This document shows positions 26,222-35,432 of a DNA stretch of 64,000 bases, in pieces. Where the stretch lies: contig CAVREG010000019.1 of NCBI GenBank assembly GCA_963720075.1, positions 1,054,001 through 1,118,000 on the forward strand, read 5' to 3'. Origin of the DNA: PALSA-188 sp963720075 (GTDB lineage: Bacteria > Acidobacteriota > Terriglobia > Terriglobales > Acidobacteriaceae). Both the position numbers and the translations under genes were made by a program. The number at the start of each line of letters is the position of its first letter. Position 1 is the first letter of the stretch. The notes below the pieces were generated by a model. It was not told the DNA's origin and made no database searches. It was given only the letters and a program-made list of their open reading frames with translations.

Positions 26222-26815
26222 ATGGATATGAGATTAACGACTAAGGCCCTCGCAATCATAGTATTTTTGTCTGCTTCTGCGGCATGGTCTCAGGATTTGG
26301 CTACCGAGCTTCGACCCCCGAAGGGCGCGAAGGTCGCCATCGTTGTGTTTGAGGACTTGCAGTGCCCACTGTGCCGGCAGACTGTGCCTCTGCTTAAGGA
26401 GGCCGGGAAAACATACAAAATTCCCGTGGTCCGCCATGATTTTCCTTTGCCCATGCACAATTGGTCATTTGAGGCCACCGTCACCGCGCACTATTTCGAC
26501 GCTAAATCCAGAACCCTCGGGCTTGAATATCGCGACTATATCTTTGAGCACCAGCCCGAAATCACTCCTCAGAATTTGCGCTCCTTTTCTGATAAGTTTG
26601 CAGCCGACCACAAAATGGCGTTACCGTTTGTAATTGATCCGCAGGGAAAGCTTGCAGCCGAGGTCAGGGCAGAGCGTGACGAGGGAACCAGGATTGGACT
26701 TCACCAGACCCCGACGATTTATATCGTGAGCAGTAAGCCCGGAGGAAAACCCTACGTCGAAGTCACAGACCGCAGCCAGTTATATCAAATGATTGACGCC
26801 ATGGAGCGGGAATAG
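26222..26815 (+). CDS. Exported DsbA-like thioredoxin-fold protein
   Basis: The 197-residue protein has a signal peptide (LTTKALAIIVFLSASAAWSQ). A thioredoxin fold follows, with redox pair Cys48-Cys51 in FEDLQCPLCRQTVP and the cis-proline in LHQTPTIYIVS. The inserted helical part (about 75-140) is the DsbA/DSBA-like type. It is likely a periplasmic thiol oxidoreductase that forms or isomerises disulfides. The gene is divergent from gcvT and seems monocistronic. Confidence 0.88.
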   Translation: MDMRLTTKALAIIVFLSASAAWSQDLATELRPPKGAKVAIVVFEDLQCPLCRQTVPLLKEAGKTYKIPVVRHDFPLPMHNWSFEATVTAHYFDAKSRTLGLEYRDYIFEHQPEITPQNLRSFSDKFAADHKMALPFVIDPQGKLAAEVRAERDEGTRIGLHQTPTIYIVSSKPGGKPYVEVTDRSQLYQMIDAMERE

Positions 26816-26843
26816 AGGCGCCGCGTTACTGTCCCCCGGGCCC

Positions 26844-27524
26844 TCATCCTCGCTCGAAGGCATACTTTTTCTCGATCTCAGATAAGGCCGCCTGCATCTC
26901 TCCTTCGAACTTCTCTTTTTGTGCCATCAGTGCCGCATTCGCCGATGCCGACTCCTCTTGCAGGGTAATCAACCCATCTTCTTTCAATTTCCGCGCTATT
27001 CCCAGAAGATGCTCGGCAGTTGACTCCACGTACAAGGCCTCGACGGGATCGGCAAGCCACACAGGGGTTGGCGAGATCAAGGTTTGCCAATAGACCTTTG
27101 TCAGCAGCAAGCGGGAAATGTCATCATCTGAAGTTTTACCGAACACCCACTTCTCGTTTTTGAAATCATAAAATCGGCTGGAAAAATGGACGGGCACCAG
27201 CTTTCCTGATTTCACGAACTCGACTTGCCTGCGGTCAACTTGCTTGCGCAAGGCATTGATCACGGGCGCTTCGACGTCTTGGGCCTCAAGGGACGGCAAT
27301 ACTTCGCGAACAGTTACCGAAAGATTGATGGCCACGGGCGCGTGAAGTCCCTGTGAGTTTTCCAGGCGAACATCCCCATGCAGGACCCAAAAATCGGCGC
27401 CTGACGTTGATTTGTGGAAAGGCCAGTCAAGCTGAAATGAAAGAGGAAGGCCGCTCAGGGTCGGGTAGATTCTCTTTTCGGCGAATGCGGCGTTTTGCAT
27501 CATGACATTTAATAACAAATTCAA
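26844..27524 (-). CDS. Hypothetical protein, 226 residues
   Basis: No family is recognised. It lacks a signal peptide or membrane segments. The first 110 residues look beta-rich (GADFWVLHGDVRLENSQGLHAPVAINLSVTVREV); the C-terminal 80 residues look helical and charged, and may form a coiled coil (AEHLLGIARKLKEDGLITLQEESASANAALMAQKEKFEGEMQAALSEIEKKY). It converges on the DsbA-like gene. Confidence 0.65.
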   Translation of the reverse strand: MNLLLNVMMQNAAFAEKRIYPTLSGLPLSFQLDWPFHKSTSGADFWVLHGDVRLENSQGLHAPVAINLSVTVREVLPSLEAQDVEAPVINALRKQVDRRQVEFVKSGKLVPVHFSSRFYDFKNEKWVFGKTSDDDISRLLLTKVYWQTLISPTPVWLADPVEALYVESTAEHLLGIARKLKEDGLITLQEESASANAALMAQKEKFEGEMQAALSEIEKKYAFERG

Positions 27525-27633
27525 TCATAAGTGCTGGTGCGCATTCGCAGGAAACAAATTCGATTGGTCCAGCTTAAATTCCAGGTTTCTTTATCAGGTC
27601 GGCTAGCACACGGACGAAGCCGCCAACGCTCAT

Positions 27634-27987
27634 TCACCACCCCGCCCTATCTCGACGGCTGAACCGCATTCCATAGATGACTACGTTAAAGAAGAAAAGC
27701 CCAACCACCCCGGCTTTGAGGAGTCCGGGGGACACATTGGGATAGACTATCGCATCCAAATAGTGAAGGAGAAAACCGCCTTGGTAAGGAGCGATCCCGG
27801 CACGACTACGAAGCCAGTCTTCGACAAAGGTGAGCGGGCACGTCCAAGGAAGGACATCAACGATCAGTCCCCAACCCAATGAGGCGAAATGGAGCCAGCG
27901 GAGAAGAGGCCGCCGTCGAGTCAGTAACACCCCGAAAATAATCCACAGGATGAAGAGGAGGTGCAAAGCCAGAACTGCGGACGCCAT
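27634..27987 (-). CDS. DUF2784 family membrane protein
   Basis: This small integral membrane protein has about 117 residues and three or four hydrophobic segments. The DUF2784 pattern is visible: LALHLLFILWIIFGVLLTRR, LRWLHFASLGWGLIVDVLPWTCPLTFVEDWLRSRAG, then GGFLLHYLDAIVYP. The ATG at 27987 is preferred to a TTG four codons earlier. Function of the family is unknown. It is downstream of the RNase P RNA on the same strand. Confidence 0.87.
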   Translation of the reverse strand: MASAVLALHLLFILWIIFGVLLTRRRPLLRWLHFASLGWGLIVDVLPWTCPLTFVEDWLRSRAGIAPYQGGFLLHYLDAIVYPNVSPGLLKAGVVGLFFFNVVIYGMRFSRRDRAGW

Positions 27988-28044
27988 CTTAGATATCAAG
28001 AGAGGATTTTAAGTGTCAGGTTATTTAAATTAGATAATTTTGTA

Positions 28045-28448
28045 GGCAGCCGGACCTGTAAGCCGAATTCTGTCCGCGGGATTGCTCCTGCGGGACGGTC
28101 ATTCCTCTGGGCCGCGCATTACTGCGAGGCTCAAGCGACCTACCCGGAGGTTGTGACGCGCCGAGCCGGTGCGTGCGCGGGCGAAGTTTTCACTCCGACC
28201 GCAGTCCCTCCCTATTTGGTCTTGCTCCGTGTGGGGTTTGCCATGCCTGTCGCATTACTGCGGCAGCGGTGCGCTCTTACCGCACCTTTTCACCCTTACC
28301 CGGCCTTGCGGACGGGCGGTATATTTTCTGTGGCACTAGCCGTCGAGTGGACTTGAATCCACCCTCCCGGACGTTATCCGGCACACTGCTCTGCGGAGTT
28401 CGGACTTTCCTCCCTCCTTACGGAGAGCGACCGTCCGGTCCAGCTGCC
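28045..28448 (-). ncRNA. rnpB: RNase P RNA component
   Basis: The minus strand shows the conserved core of bacterial type A RNase P RNA: the 5' part GGAGGAAAGTCCGAACTCC, the P4 strand CAGAGCAGTGTGCCGG, GGATAACGTCCGGGAGGG, and the 3' part ACAGAATTCGGCTTACAG. The first and last bases GGCAGC and GCTGCC pair as P1, which sets the ends at 28448 and 28045. The RNA is the catalytic subunit that trims tRNA 5' leaders. Confidence 0.95.
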
Positions 28449-28502
28449 AACGGCTCATTATATGACAGCGTTGATGAATATCCGCGCGCCAAAATCACGA
28501 GT

Positions 28503-28538
28503 TTGACATTCACCGATTTATATGACTATAGTCATATA
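28503..28538 (+). promoter_or_regulatory. Promoter with overlapping 20-bp palindromic operator
   Basis: TTGACA (28503-28508) and TATAGT (28527-28532) are 18 bases apart. The -10 box lies inside a perfect palindrome, 28519-28538, with arms TATATGACTA/TAGTCATATA, whose last base is the first base of the TetR ATG. Transcription would start at or next to the start codon, giving a leaderless mRNA, and a bound repressor would block the promoter. Confidence 0.7.
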
Positions 28539-29164
28539 TGACTGTCGTCACACAGTCGCGTCGCGAGCGCAAGAAAACTCACATCCGGGAGAGAATAGTA
28601 ACAACCGCGCTCAAGTTGTTTTCCAGACATGGTTTTGGCGAAGTAACCGTCGAACACATCGCAGATGTAGCTGATATTGGAAAAGGGACAATCTACAATT
28701 ATTTTGAGACCAAAGAAGATATCGTTGTCGCGTTCATGGTGGGCGTGGAACGCAAAGTCCAGGCCGAGGCGCGGCGCTTTGCACACTCGAGAAAAAATCT
28801 GGAGACACTTCTTTCGGAGTTTGTACTATTTCAACTTCAGCTCAAGCGCGAGTACTACCCGTTTGTAAAGGTATTTTTAGGGCATGTTTTCAGCAGGACA
28901 GAGCGCTCGTTACCTTACATAATTGAAATGCAACAGGTCATTGACCCACCGTTGGAGACGCTGTTCCGCAAGTTGCAAGAGCGGGGCAGGATCCGCGCAG
29001 ATGTGGATGTTCCGACTCTCATTCTCGTCTTCAAGACTCTTCAATTGGGTTTTACGGGACTGTGGGCGATGGAGGGACCCCCATTCCGCGAAACTGAAAA
29101 GGTCGTAAGGTTGCAAATGAGATTGTTTGCCGAAGGGCTGAGTTCGCGGCCAGCATCATACTAA
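28538..29164 (+). CDS. TetR/AcrR family regulator
   Basis: This 208-residue regulator has an N-terminal helix-turn-helix, RERIVTTALKLFSRHGFGEVTVEHIADVADIGKGTIYNYFETKEDIVVAFM (about 17-68), and a helical ligand domain. There is no Shine-Dalgarno site; the palindromic operator ends at the ATG. The next genes on the strand are an exported protein 24 bases on and then two MacB-type permeases, which it may control. Confidence 0.92.
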   Translation: MTVVTQSRRERKKTHIRERIVTTALKLFSRHGFGEVTVEHIADVADIGKGTIYNYFETKEDIVVAFMVGVERKVQAEARRFAHSRKNLETLLSEFVLFQLQLKREYYPFVKVFLGHVFSRTERSLPYIIEMQQVIDPPLETLFRKLQERGRIRADVDVPTLILVFKTLQLGFTGLWAMEGPPFRETEKVVRLQMRLFAEGLSSRPASY

Positions 29165-29188
29165 TAATCAATTGAAATGGAGAAGTTT

Positions 29189-30127
29189 ATGTTTTCAAAA
29201 ATGGCTCGCCAGTTCCTGACATACTTGTTTTCAATGGCCGTAATTTCGGCCTTTGCGGCAGCGCAAGCCGCTCCTGAGAACGATGGCGGCCATGCCGAAC
29301 CGCAAAAACTCCTAAGCCGCCATTATCAGGACGGAGAAAAACTCTCCTATCAGATGAAAGCTACAAATGAGGACCGGCATGGCAGGCTGCGGTACGACAT
29401 TCGAGCCGATGGTGTTGTAAAGAAAAATGCCGCCGGTGAATTCGTCGAGGAATTTGGCTGGTCCAATTTAGTGGTGGACGGCAAGCCGAGGCCACTTGCG
29501 GATGGGAGCGCGAGTTTAAGACAAAGCTTGTCTCTCGAACCCGGCTACACGCTGACGGTTCCGAATCTCAGCCAGGTGGATCCGATTCTCATTGGTCCAA
29601 TTACCGACCTACTAACTTTTTATGCCGACATGACCGTCGCAACTGGCCAGGGCAACCTCGCCCACCCAGGGGATCATTTTTATTTTAAACACGGCGCTCC
29701 GAACTCCTGGGCGGATGGCAACTATGCGCTAATCGGCGAAGACTCAATTGATTTCGACGTAACTCTGGATGCAATAGACTCTGCAAATAAAATCGCGACA
29801 TTGACGGTGCGGCATGTTCCTCCGCCGCAGCCGGAAGTAAAACTCCCCGCAGCGTGGATGAAAGCGCCGGTCGCCGACACTCCAAATAATTGGGTGGAAT
29901 TGACAAGGAATTTTGCTTCAAAGTCTGCCACTGACAAGTATGCGGCGTCGGTAGGGAAAGAAACTTTTGACGTCCAATTAAAAGTGGATTTGACAACCGG
30001 ACGGATTATCTCAGGCAGCCTCGACAATCCTTTAGAGGTCTTGGAGCGCGATTGCACAGACGAGACCGCAACTACTTGCGGCGATCCCATCCGCTATAAA
30101 ATTCATCGGCACGTTGAGATTCAGTGA
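29189..30127 (+). CDS. Exported hypothetical protein
   Basis: No family is recognised. A signal peptide (ARQFLTYLFSMAVISAFAAAQAA) is followed by about 290 residues of beta-rich sequence, with DGEKLSYQMKATNEDRHGRLRYDIRADG, DHFYFKHGAPNSWADGNYALIGEDSIDFDVTLDAID and a C-terminal VDLTTGRIISGSLDNPLEVLERDCTDETATTCGDPIRYKI. The ATG at 29189 has GGAG seven bases before it and is preferred to 29177. It directly follows the TetR gene and may be co-transcribed. Confidence 0.75.
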   Translation: MFSKMARQFLTYLFSMAVISAFAAAQAAPENDGGHAEPQKLLSRHYQDGEKLSYQMKATNEDRHGRLRYDIRADGVVKKNAAGEFVEEFGWSNLVVDGKPRPLADGSASLRQSLSLEPGYTLTVPNLSQVDPILIGPITDLLTFYADMTVATGQGNLAHPGDHFYFKHGAPNSWADGNYALIGEDSIDFDVTLDAIDSANKIATLTVRHVPPPQPEVKLPAAWMKAPVADTPNNWVELTRNFASKSATDKYAASVGKETFDVQLKVDLTTGRIISGSLDNPLEVLERDCTDETATTCGDPIRYKIHRHVEIQ

Positions 30128-30162
30128 GGACGAGTCTCGTATGCAACCCCCTGACTGGGGTT

Positions 30163-30278
30163 GCCCCATCCTTGCGCGGTTTTCGCAAGAGTGGGAGCTA
30201 GACCGCCGGGAGCCAAACGATTCGGGGACACAAAACTTTCTGCCTCCCACCCTTCGCAAAGTGCGCGAAGGATGGGGC
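30163..30278. repeat. Large imperfect inverted repeat with internal hairpins
   Basis: The 33-base arms 30163-30195 and 30246-30278 share CCCAC and AAGGATGGGGC at their ends in inverted orientation. The middle of each arm is itself a hairpin (TTGCG...CGCAA and CTTCGC...GCGAAG). The gap precedes the first permease gene. It looks like a dispersed non-coding repeat of the genome, or a strong transcript-end structure. Confidence 0.6.
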
Positions 30279-30398
30279 CCCCAGTTTGGCGATATCGGCG
30301 ATATCAAAATCTCCCCCTTCCCATCCGTTCCCCTTGATGTGCCCTGTTAGACTGAACCTTATTAGACCTTCGGGCGTATAAGAAGTAGTTATTCTCTT

Positions 30399-31628
30399 AT
30401 GACCACCCTCGAAGCCGTTCGCATTGCGCTGCAATCGCTGTGGGCGAATAAACTGCGCTCTGTGCTGACTCTGCTCGGTGTGGTGATTGGCGTCGCCGCC
30501 GTGATCGCCGTGGTCACGTTCGTGAATGGAATTAATGCTTACGTCGCGGAGAAGGTTTTTCGCTTGGGGGCGGATGTTTTCATTATCAGCAAAGTCAGTC
30601 CCGTCGTCACAAATATTGATCAGTATCTCGAAGGGCAGAAGCGCAAAGATATCACTATGGAAGACTACGAGGCCGTGCGTGACTCTTGTCGTCATTGCAC
30701 GATGGTTGGAGCATCGGCAACGAGCTTCACTGGAAAGGTCAAATACGGACAGCAGTCGGTCAACGACTCGTGGGTTCGCGGGCTGACGCCTTCCATGCCG
30801 CAGATTCTTGATCTTGATCTGGCTTCAGGGCGGATGCTGAATTCGAATGACGAAGATAATCGCTCGAACGTTGCTGTCGTGGGTACGGATATAGTTGACA
30901 ATCTTTTTCCCGGCACTGACCCTCTTGGAAAAGAAATTCGTATAGACGGGCAGCTTTACACGGTTGTGGGCGTGGGCACGAAGCAAGGGAAAACGATGGG
31001 CCAGAGCCTCGACAATTACGCTTTGATTCCGATCACAACTTACCTCAAGCAATACGGCGCGCACACAACGATTCGCATTTCGGGCAAGGCCAATGGCATT
31101 GGAAACCGACTGGAAACTGCTCTCGATGAGGCGCGGGCGATTCTGCGGGCGCGCCGCCACGATCCTCCGGGGAAGCCGGACAGCTTTGCCGCCGAAACCA
31201 ATGCCAGCTTTTTGAGCATTTGGTCGAACCTCACCGGGACGTTTTTTCTTGCCATGATTGGAATCGCCGCAATTTCGCTAGTTGTCGGCGGCATCGTGAT
31301 CATGAATATCATGCTGGTTTCAGTGACCGAAAGGACGCGCGAGATCGGAATTCGCAAGGCACTCGGAGCGAGGCGGCAAGATGTTCTCATGCAATTTTTG
31401 ATTGAGTCAGCGACGATGGCTCTGATGGGCGGAGTGTTCGGAGTGCTTTGCGGAATCTCCGTCGCCAAGGGAGTGACCGCGCTGATTGGGATGCCTTCGG
31501 AAATTAAGCTGTGGGCGGTTGCGGCGGGGTTGCTGGTATCAGCTAGCGTCGGAGTATTTTTCGGAGTGTATCCAGCAAGGCGCGCAGCGACTTTGGATCC
31601 CATAGCCGCGTTGAGATTTGAACTGTGA
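30399..31628 (+). CDS. MacB/FtsX-type ABC permease
   Basis: The 409-residue protein has one N-terminal transmembrane helix (NKLRSVLTLLGVVIGVAAVIAVVTFV), a periplasmic MacB_PCD domain of about 230 residues, and three C-terminal helices of the FtsX domain (IGIAAISLVVGGIVIMNIMLVSVTERTREIGIRKALGARRQDVLMQFL...). It is of the kind that drives export or lipoprotein release with a separate or fused ATPase, but it has no ATPase domain. It is the first of two similar permeases; no ATPase gene lies nearby. Confidence 0.93.
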   Translation: MTTLEAVRIALQSLWANKLRSVLTLLGVVIGVAAVIAVVTFVNGINAYVAEKVFRLGADVFIISKVSPVVTNIDQYLEGQKRKDITMEDYEAVRDSCRHCTMVGASATSFTGKVKYGQQSVNDSWVRGLTPSMPQILDLDLASGRMLNSNDEDNRSNVAVVGTDIVDNLFPGTDPLGKEIRIDGQLYTVVGVGTKQGKTMGQSLDNYALIPITTYLKQYGAHTTIRISGKANGIGNRLETALDEARAILRARRHDPPGKPDSFAAETNASFLSIWSNLTGTFFLAMIGIAAISLVVGGIVIMNIMLVSVTERTREIGIRKALGARRQDVLMQFLIESATMALMGGVFGVLCGISVAKGVTALIGMPSEIKLWAVAAGLLVSASVGVFFGVYPARRAATLDPIAALRFEL

Positions 31629-31727
31629 CATTTAAGGACTACCGCCGAGTTCGCTGAGAATTAGTTTTTGATTCTGTAGCTCTGCGTTTTCTGCGTTCTC
31701 CGCGGTAGATGGAGTTTGAACTGCAAC

Positions 31728-32990
31728 ATGATGCGTAAAGGCGATTACGGCGAAATTATCCGCATGGCTCTGAATACGATTCGGAGCAATAAGCTGCGCT
31801 CGGGTTTGACGGTATTGGGAATTGTCATTGGCGTGGCGGTTGTAATCGGAATTTCTTCGATTGTCAGCGGCCTGAATGAAAGCGTTCAGGCGTCAATCAC
31901 CAGCATCGGGTCGAACTTAATCTTCGCATACCATATTCAGCCATTCACCTTCAGCCGCCCTACAGCCGAAATGCGTGCCCGAAAGGGGTTGACACCTGAC
32001 GATGCGGAAGCCATGAAGCAATTGCCATATGTGCAGGCTGTCACCGTTGGAGTGCGCTACGAAGATCAGAATTTCGGAACGGGTAGATACGTGGTGAAAT
32101 ACGGCGGACGAAAAGTCAAGAACACAATTCTCGAAGGGGACACGGCGGATTGGAAAAATGTCTACGATCTGGGACTGACTTCCGGGCGCTGGTTCACCGA
32201 CATTGACAACGAGCGTCACATGAATGTCATCGTCCTGGGCGCGGATACGGCGAAAGAACTCTTTCCGGATGGAGGAGCACTCGGGAAAGACATAAATATT
32301 GAAGGGCAGATGTTCACCGTGATCGGAGTGGCGGAGCCGCGCAAGGCGGCATTTGGAGGCGGGAAAAATCCCGACGACAACTTGATACTTTTTCCGCTAA
32401 CGACTTTTCGGAAGCTGCATCCCGAGCTGAAGTACTTTTGGATCAGCGCGAAGGCAACTTCGCATGACGATATGCCGAAGGCGATTGATGAAATGCGCGA
32501 GCTTCTGCGGCGCCGCCGCAAAGTGCCGCCAGAAAAACCCGATAACTTCGCTGTGTTTACTCAAGACGCTTTGTCCGACGTGTGGAAGCAAATTTCAGGC
32601 GGAATTTTTGTTTTTATGTTTGCCGTTTCCAGTGTTGGGCTGATCGTGGGTGGGGTGGGTGTGATGAATATCATGCTCGTTTCGGTAACGGAGCGAACCC
32701 GCGAAATCGGCGTCCGCAAAGCGATTGGGGCCCGGAAGCAGGACATCCTCATGCAATTCACGCTTGAGGCCATTACCTTGACGGCGCTTGGCGGAGTTAT
32801 TGGCGTCTTGCTGGGCGCAGGAGTTACATGGGTGATTCCGCTGATTTGGAAATCGCTGCCAGCGCAGATGTCGGTATTTTGGGCCACTTTCGCGTTGGTT
32901 TCCGCGGCGGCGGAAGGCTTGCTGTTTGGAATTTACCCGGCATGGAAAGCTGCCAATTTGGATCCCATCGAATCGCTTCGTTACGAATAA
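31728..32990 (+). CDS. MacB/FtsX-type ABC permease
   Basis: This paralogue of the preceding gene has the same layout: NKLRSGLTVLGIVIGVAVVIGISSIV, a periplasmic domain, then VSSVGLIVGGVGVMNIMLVSVTERTREIGVRKAIGARKQDILMQFTLEA with three helices. It ends IYPAWKAANLDPIESLRYE. The first in-frame codon is a TTG at 31716, but the ATG at 31728 fits better with the GGAG at 31711. The two permeases may form a heterodimer; the ATPase must be encoded elsewhere. Confidence 0.93.
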   Translation: MMRKGDYGEIIRMALNTIRSNKLRSGLTVLGIVIGVAVVIGISSIVSGLNESVQASITSIGSNLIFAYHIQPFTFSRPTAEMRARKGLTPDDAEAMKQLPYVQAVTVGVRYEDQNFGTGRYVVKYGGRKVKNTILEGDTADWKNVYDLGLTSGRWFTDIDNERHMNVIVLGADTAKELFPDGGALGKDINIEGQMFTVIGVAEPRKAAFGGGKNPDDNLILFPLTTFRKLHPELKYFWISAKATSHDDMPKAIDEMRELLRRRRKVPPEKPDNFAVFTQDALSDVWKQISGGIFVFMFAVSSVGLIVGGVGVMNIMLVSVTERTREIGVRKAIGARKQDILMQFTLEAITLTALGGVIGVLLGAGVTWVIPLIWKSLPAQMSVFWATFALVSAAAEGLLFGIYPAWKAANLDPIESLRYE

Positions 32991-33000
32991 TCTCTTCTGA

Positions 33001-34185
33001 ATGATTCACAACATTAGAAAGGTCGCGGAAGCGGTTGCGACAGTCGGGGCAATTTCCGGCATAGCTTATAACCTGGTCTGCCTCTGGAGCGCGATACGTT
33101 TTCTGCGAGAGCGAAAAGTGACGGGCGATGGCACCCGACCCACACCACCTGTTTCGATTTTGAAGCCTTTCAAGGGCACTGATCCTGGGATGTACGAGAG
33201 TTTTCGCAGCCATTGTTTGCAGGATTATCCCGAATACGAAATTATTTTCGGAGTAAGTGACCGGAACGATGCGGCAGTCGCGGTGGTGGACCGGCTCAAA
33301 GCAGAGTTTCCGCAGCAGCAGATACGACTGGTAATTTGCGACCGGCAACTCGGGGCCAACGTCAAGGTCGGGAATCTCGCACAGATGGTTGCAGAGGCTC
33401 GATACGACTATCTCTTGGTGAGTGATAGCGACATTCGGGTCGGACGGCATTATTTGAGCCGGGCGATGGCGCCGCTTCACGATGCCAAGGTTGGCTTGGT
33501 CACATGTCTTTACCGGGGCGTAGCCGCCGAGAATCTTGGATCGCGACTGGAATCAATCGGAATCAGCACCGACTTCGCGCCCGGAGTGTTGGCCGCGCGG
33601 ATCCTGGAAAACGGACTTCGTTTTGGATTGGGATCTACGCTGGCATTTCGGCGGGCCGACCTGGCTGCGATTGGCGGATTCGAATCGTTTGCGGATTATC
33701 TTGCTGATGATTACGAAATGGGAAAACGCATCTCGGAACTCGGCTTGCAGGTTGTGCTATCCGGCGAAGTGGTTGAGACCTTTCTGCCTCACTACACGCT
33801 TTTGGAATTTATGCGGCACCAACTGCGTTGGTCGCGAACAGTGCGTGGCTCACGATATTGGGGTTTCGCGGGATTAATTTTTACTTTTGCGTTGCCGTGG
33901 GCAATGCTGGCGGTGTTGTTCTCGGAAGGCCGACCTTGGGCGTGGATACTGGCCCTGCTTGCCTTCGGTCTTCGGTTGGCTGTGGCAATCGCGGTAGCAA
34001 GACGCGTTTTGGGAGACAAAAATATTCTGCGCCTGGTGCGGCTGATCCCCGTGCGCGACATTCTCGCGGCATTTATCTGGGGCGCGAGTTTCCTGGGAAA
34101 CACCGTGGTGTGGAGAGGGGAACGTTTTCGTTTGAAAAACGGAAAACTAATAGGAATGGGCGATGCGCCGAAGGCCAGCACTTAA
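33001..34185 (+). CDS. GT21 glycosyltransferase, ceramide glucosyltransferase/HpnI-like
   Basis: The 394-residue enzyme is a membrane GT-A glycosyltransferase that moves a sugar from a nucleotide donor to a lipid. It has an N-terminal helix, PPVSILKPFKGTDPGMYESFRSHCLQDYPEYEIIFGVSD, NVKVGNL, the DSD metal site in LLVSDSDIRV, ADDYEMGKRI with the catalytic Asp, and the HQLRWSRTVR motif. Three or four C-terminal helices follow. It resembles HpnI (hopanoid glycosylation) and ceramide glucosyltransferase. It converges on a paralogue 29 bases away. The acceptor is not established. Confidence 0.88.
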   Translation: MIHNIRKVAEAVATVGAISGIAYNLVCLWSAIRFLRERKVTGDGTRPTPPVSILKPFKGTDPGMYESFRSHCLQDYPEYEIIFGVSDRNDAAVAVVDRLKAEFPQQQIRLVICDRQLGANVKVGNLAQMVAEARYDYLLVSDSDIRVGRHYLSRAMAPLHDAKVGLVTCLYRGVAAENLGSRLESIGISTDFAPGVLAARILENGLRFGLGSTLAFRRADLAAIGGFESFADYLADDYEMGKRISELGLQVVLSGEVVETFLPHYTLLEFMRHQLRWSRTVRGSRYWGFAGLIFTFALPWAMLAVLFSEGRPWAWILALLAFGLRLAVAIAVARRVLGDKNILRLVRLIPVRDILAAFIWGASFLGNTVVWRGERFRLKNGKLIGMGDAPKAST

Positions 34186-34214
34186 GCCCGATGTCCATCT
34201 CGAATTCCAGCCGT

Positions 34215-35432
34215 TCACGCTGACTCGTGGCCTGAAGCACCCCTGTCTGGGGCAATAATCCTGCCGTTCTTTGTAAAGCGGTACTTCTCTCCCCGCCAAA
34301 GAAAATTCCTCCCTGTAAAACTACACGCCCACATTAACCACCCTTGTAAGTCCCTTAGAGGATAGAGCCAGGAAAAGTAAAGCGAACGCCGGTCGCCAAT
34401 CAGTCCCCACCCGATAGCGATGGATTGAATGACGCGGTTCGCGAGCGATGCAAGTAACAAAAGCGCGCCTAGCCAAGGACGGCCCAGTGCGGCCGCCGCA
34501 ATCATCCCCACAATTCCGAAGGGTACGGCATATGTCAGGCCTGTGCCCACGTGACCAAACGGCCGCGAGTAGCGCGTGCTCTTCATCCAGCGCAACTGAT
34601 CTCCCATCGTTCGTCTTAAGGGGCGGGGTGTAAGTACGTGTTCAATGAAGTAGTGCGAGAAAATCACTTTGTATCCGGCGAGCCACATTTTGTTTCCCAA
34701 AACGTAGTCGTCGGAGTAGTAATCCGCTGTTTCAGCGATTCCGCCAATCTTGTCAAGTGCATCTCTACGGAGCGCCACCGCCGGGCCGAGGGCGAACCGA
34801 ATGCCTTCCACCGTGTTGGCGACGACGACTCCAGAGGGCATTTCGACCGACATTCCCAGGGCTTCAAGGAGAGACCAGAAATCTCCCGCAGGCACTCCTT
34901 TATACAGACAGGTCATAAGACCAACTTTGGGATCTAGTAGAGGAGGGATGATGTTCCTTAAGAAATCACGTCCGACCTTTACGTCGCTGTCGCTGATAAC
35001 GAAAAAATCATTCGACGCCGCGGGAATCATCTTGCCAAGCGAAAATACTTTTGCGTTGGGCCAGGTCGGCGGACCAGATATCACAATGCGGCTCGATACT
35101 TTGGGATATCGTCGAGCGACCTTTTCTGCCACCTGTAACGCGGGGTTTTCGGCATCACGCGCTCCGATAATGATCTCGAAGGCGGGGTAGTCTTGCTGAA
35201 AAAAACTTTCGAGATTCTCTTCGAGCCGAAGCTCTATTCCGTGAACTGGCTTGAAGATGGTGACTGGCGGCAAAGAAGATTGGAGAGTTAATGCCTGCCT
35301 GCGGGCGGATTTCGCTTCCCGATGAAAACGAAATGCCCCAAATAGAACCATCTGCAGATAAATAGTCGAGCTTGCGGTTCCGAGGATCGCAATGTACAGC
35401 AGCCCCCGCCAAAGCAACTCTTCCGCACTCAC
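34215..35432 (-). CDS. GT21 glycosyltransferase, second copy
   Basis: This 405-residue paralogue of the convergent gene has PPVTIFKPVHGIELRLEENLESFFQQDYPAFEIIIGARD, NAKVFSLGKM, FFVISDSDVKV, SDDYVLGNKM and GDQLRWMKSTRYSRP, all in the GT21 order, with one N-terminal and several C-terminal helices. It overlaps the GT39 stop by four bases and so is translated with it. The two GT21 enzymes probably act on related lipids. Confidence 0.88.
   Translation of the reverse strand: MSAEELLWRGLLYIAILGTASSTIYLQMVLFGAFRFHREAKSARRQALTLQSSLPPVTIFKPVHGIELRLEENLESFFQQDYPAFEIIIGARDAENPALQVAEKVARRYPKVSSRIVISGPPTWPNAKVFSLGKMIPAASNDFFVISDSDVKVGRDFLRNIIPPLLDPKVGLMTCLYKGVPAGDFWSLLEALGMSVEMPSGVVVANTVEGIRFALGPAVALRRDALDKIGGIAETADYYSDDYVLGNKMWLAGYKVIFSHYFIEHVLTPRPLRRTMGDQLRWMKSTRYSRPFGHVGTGLTYAVPFGIVGMIAAAALGRPWLGALLLLASLANRVIQSIAIGWGLIGDRRSLYFSWLYPLRDLQGWLMWACSFTGRNFLWRGEKYRFTKNGRIIAPDRGASGHESA

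Noticed and set aside
28100..28541. Two overlapping plus-strand open frames (131 and 122 codons)
   Set aside because: They lie on the antisense strand of the RNase P RNA, whose conserved core explains the sequence.
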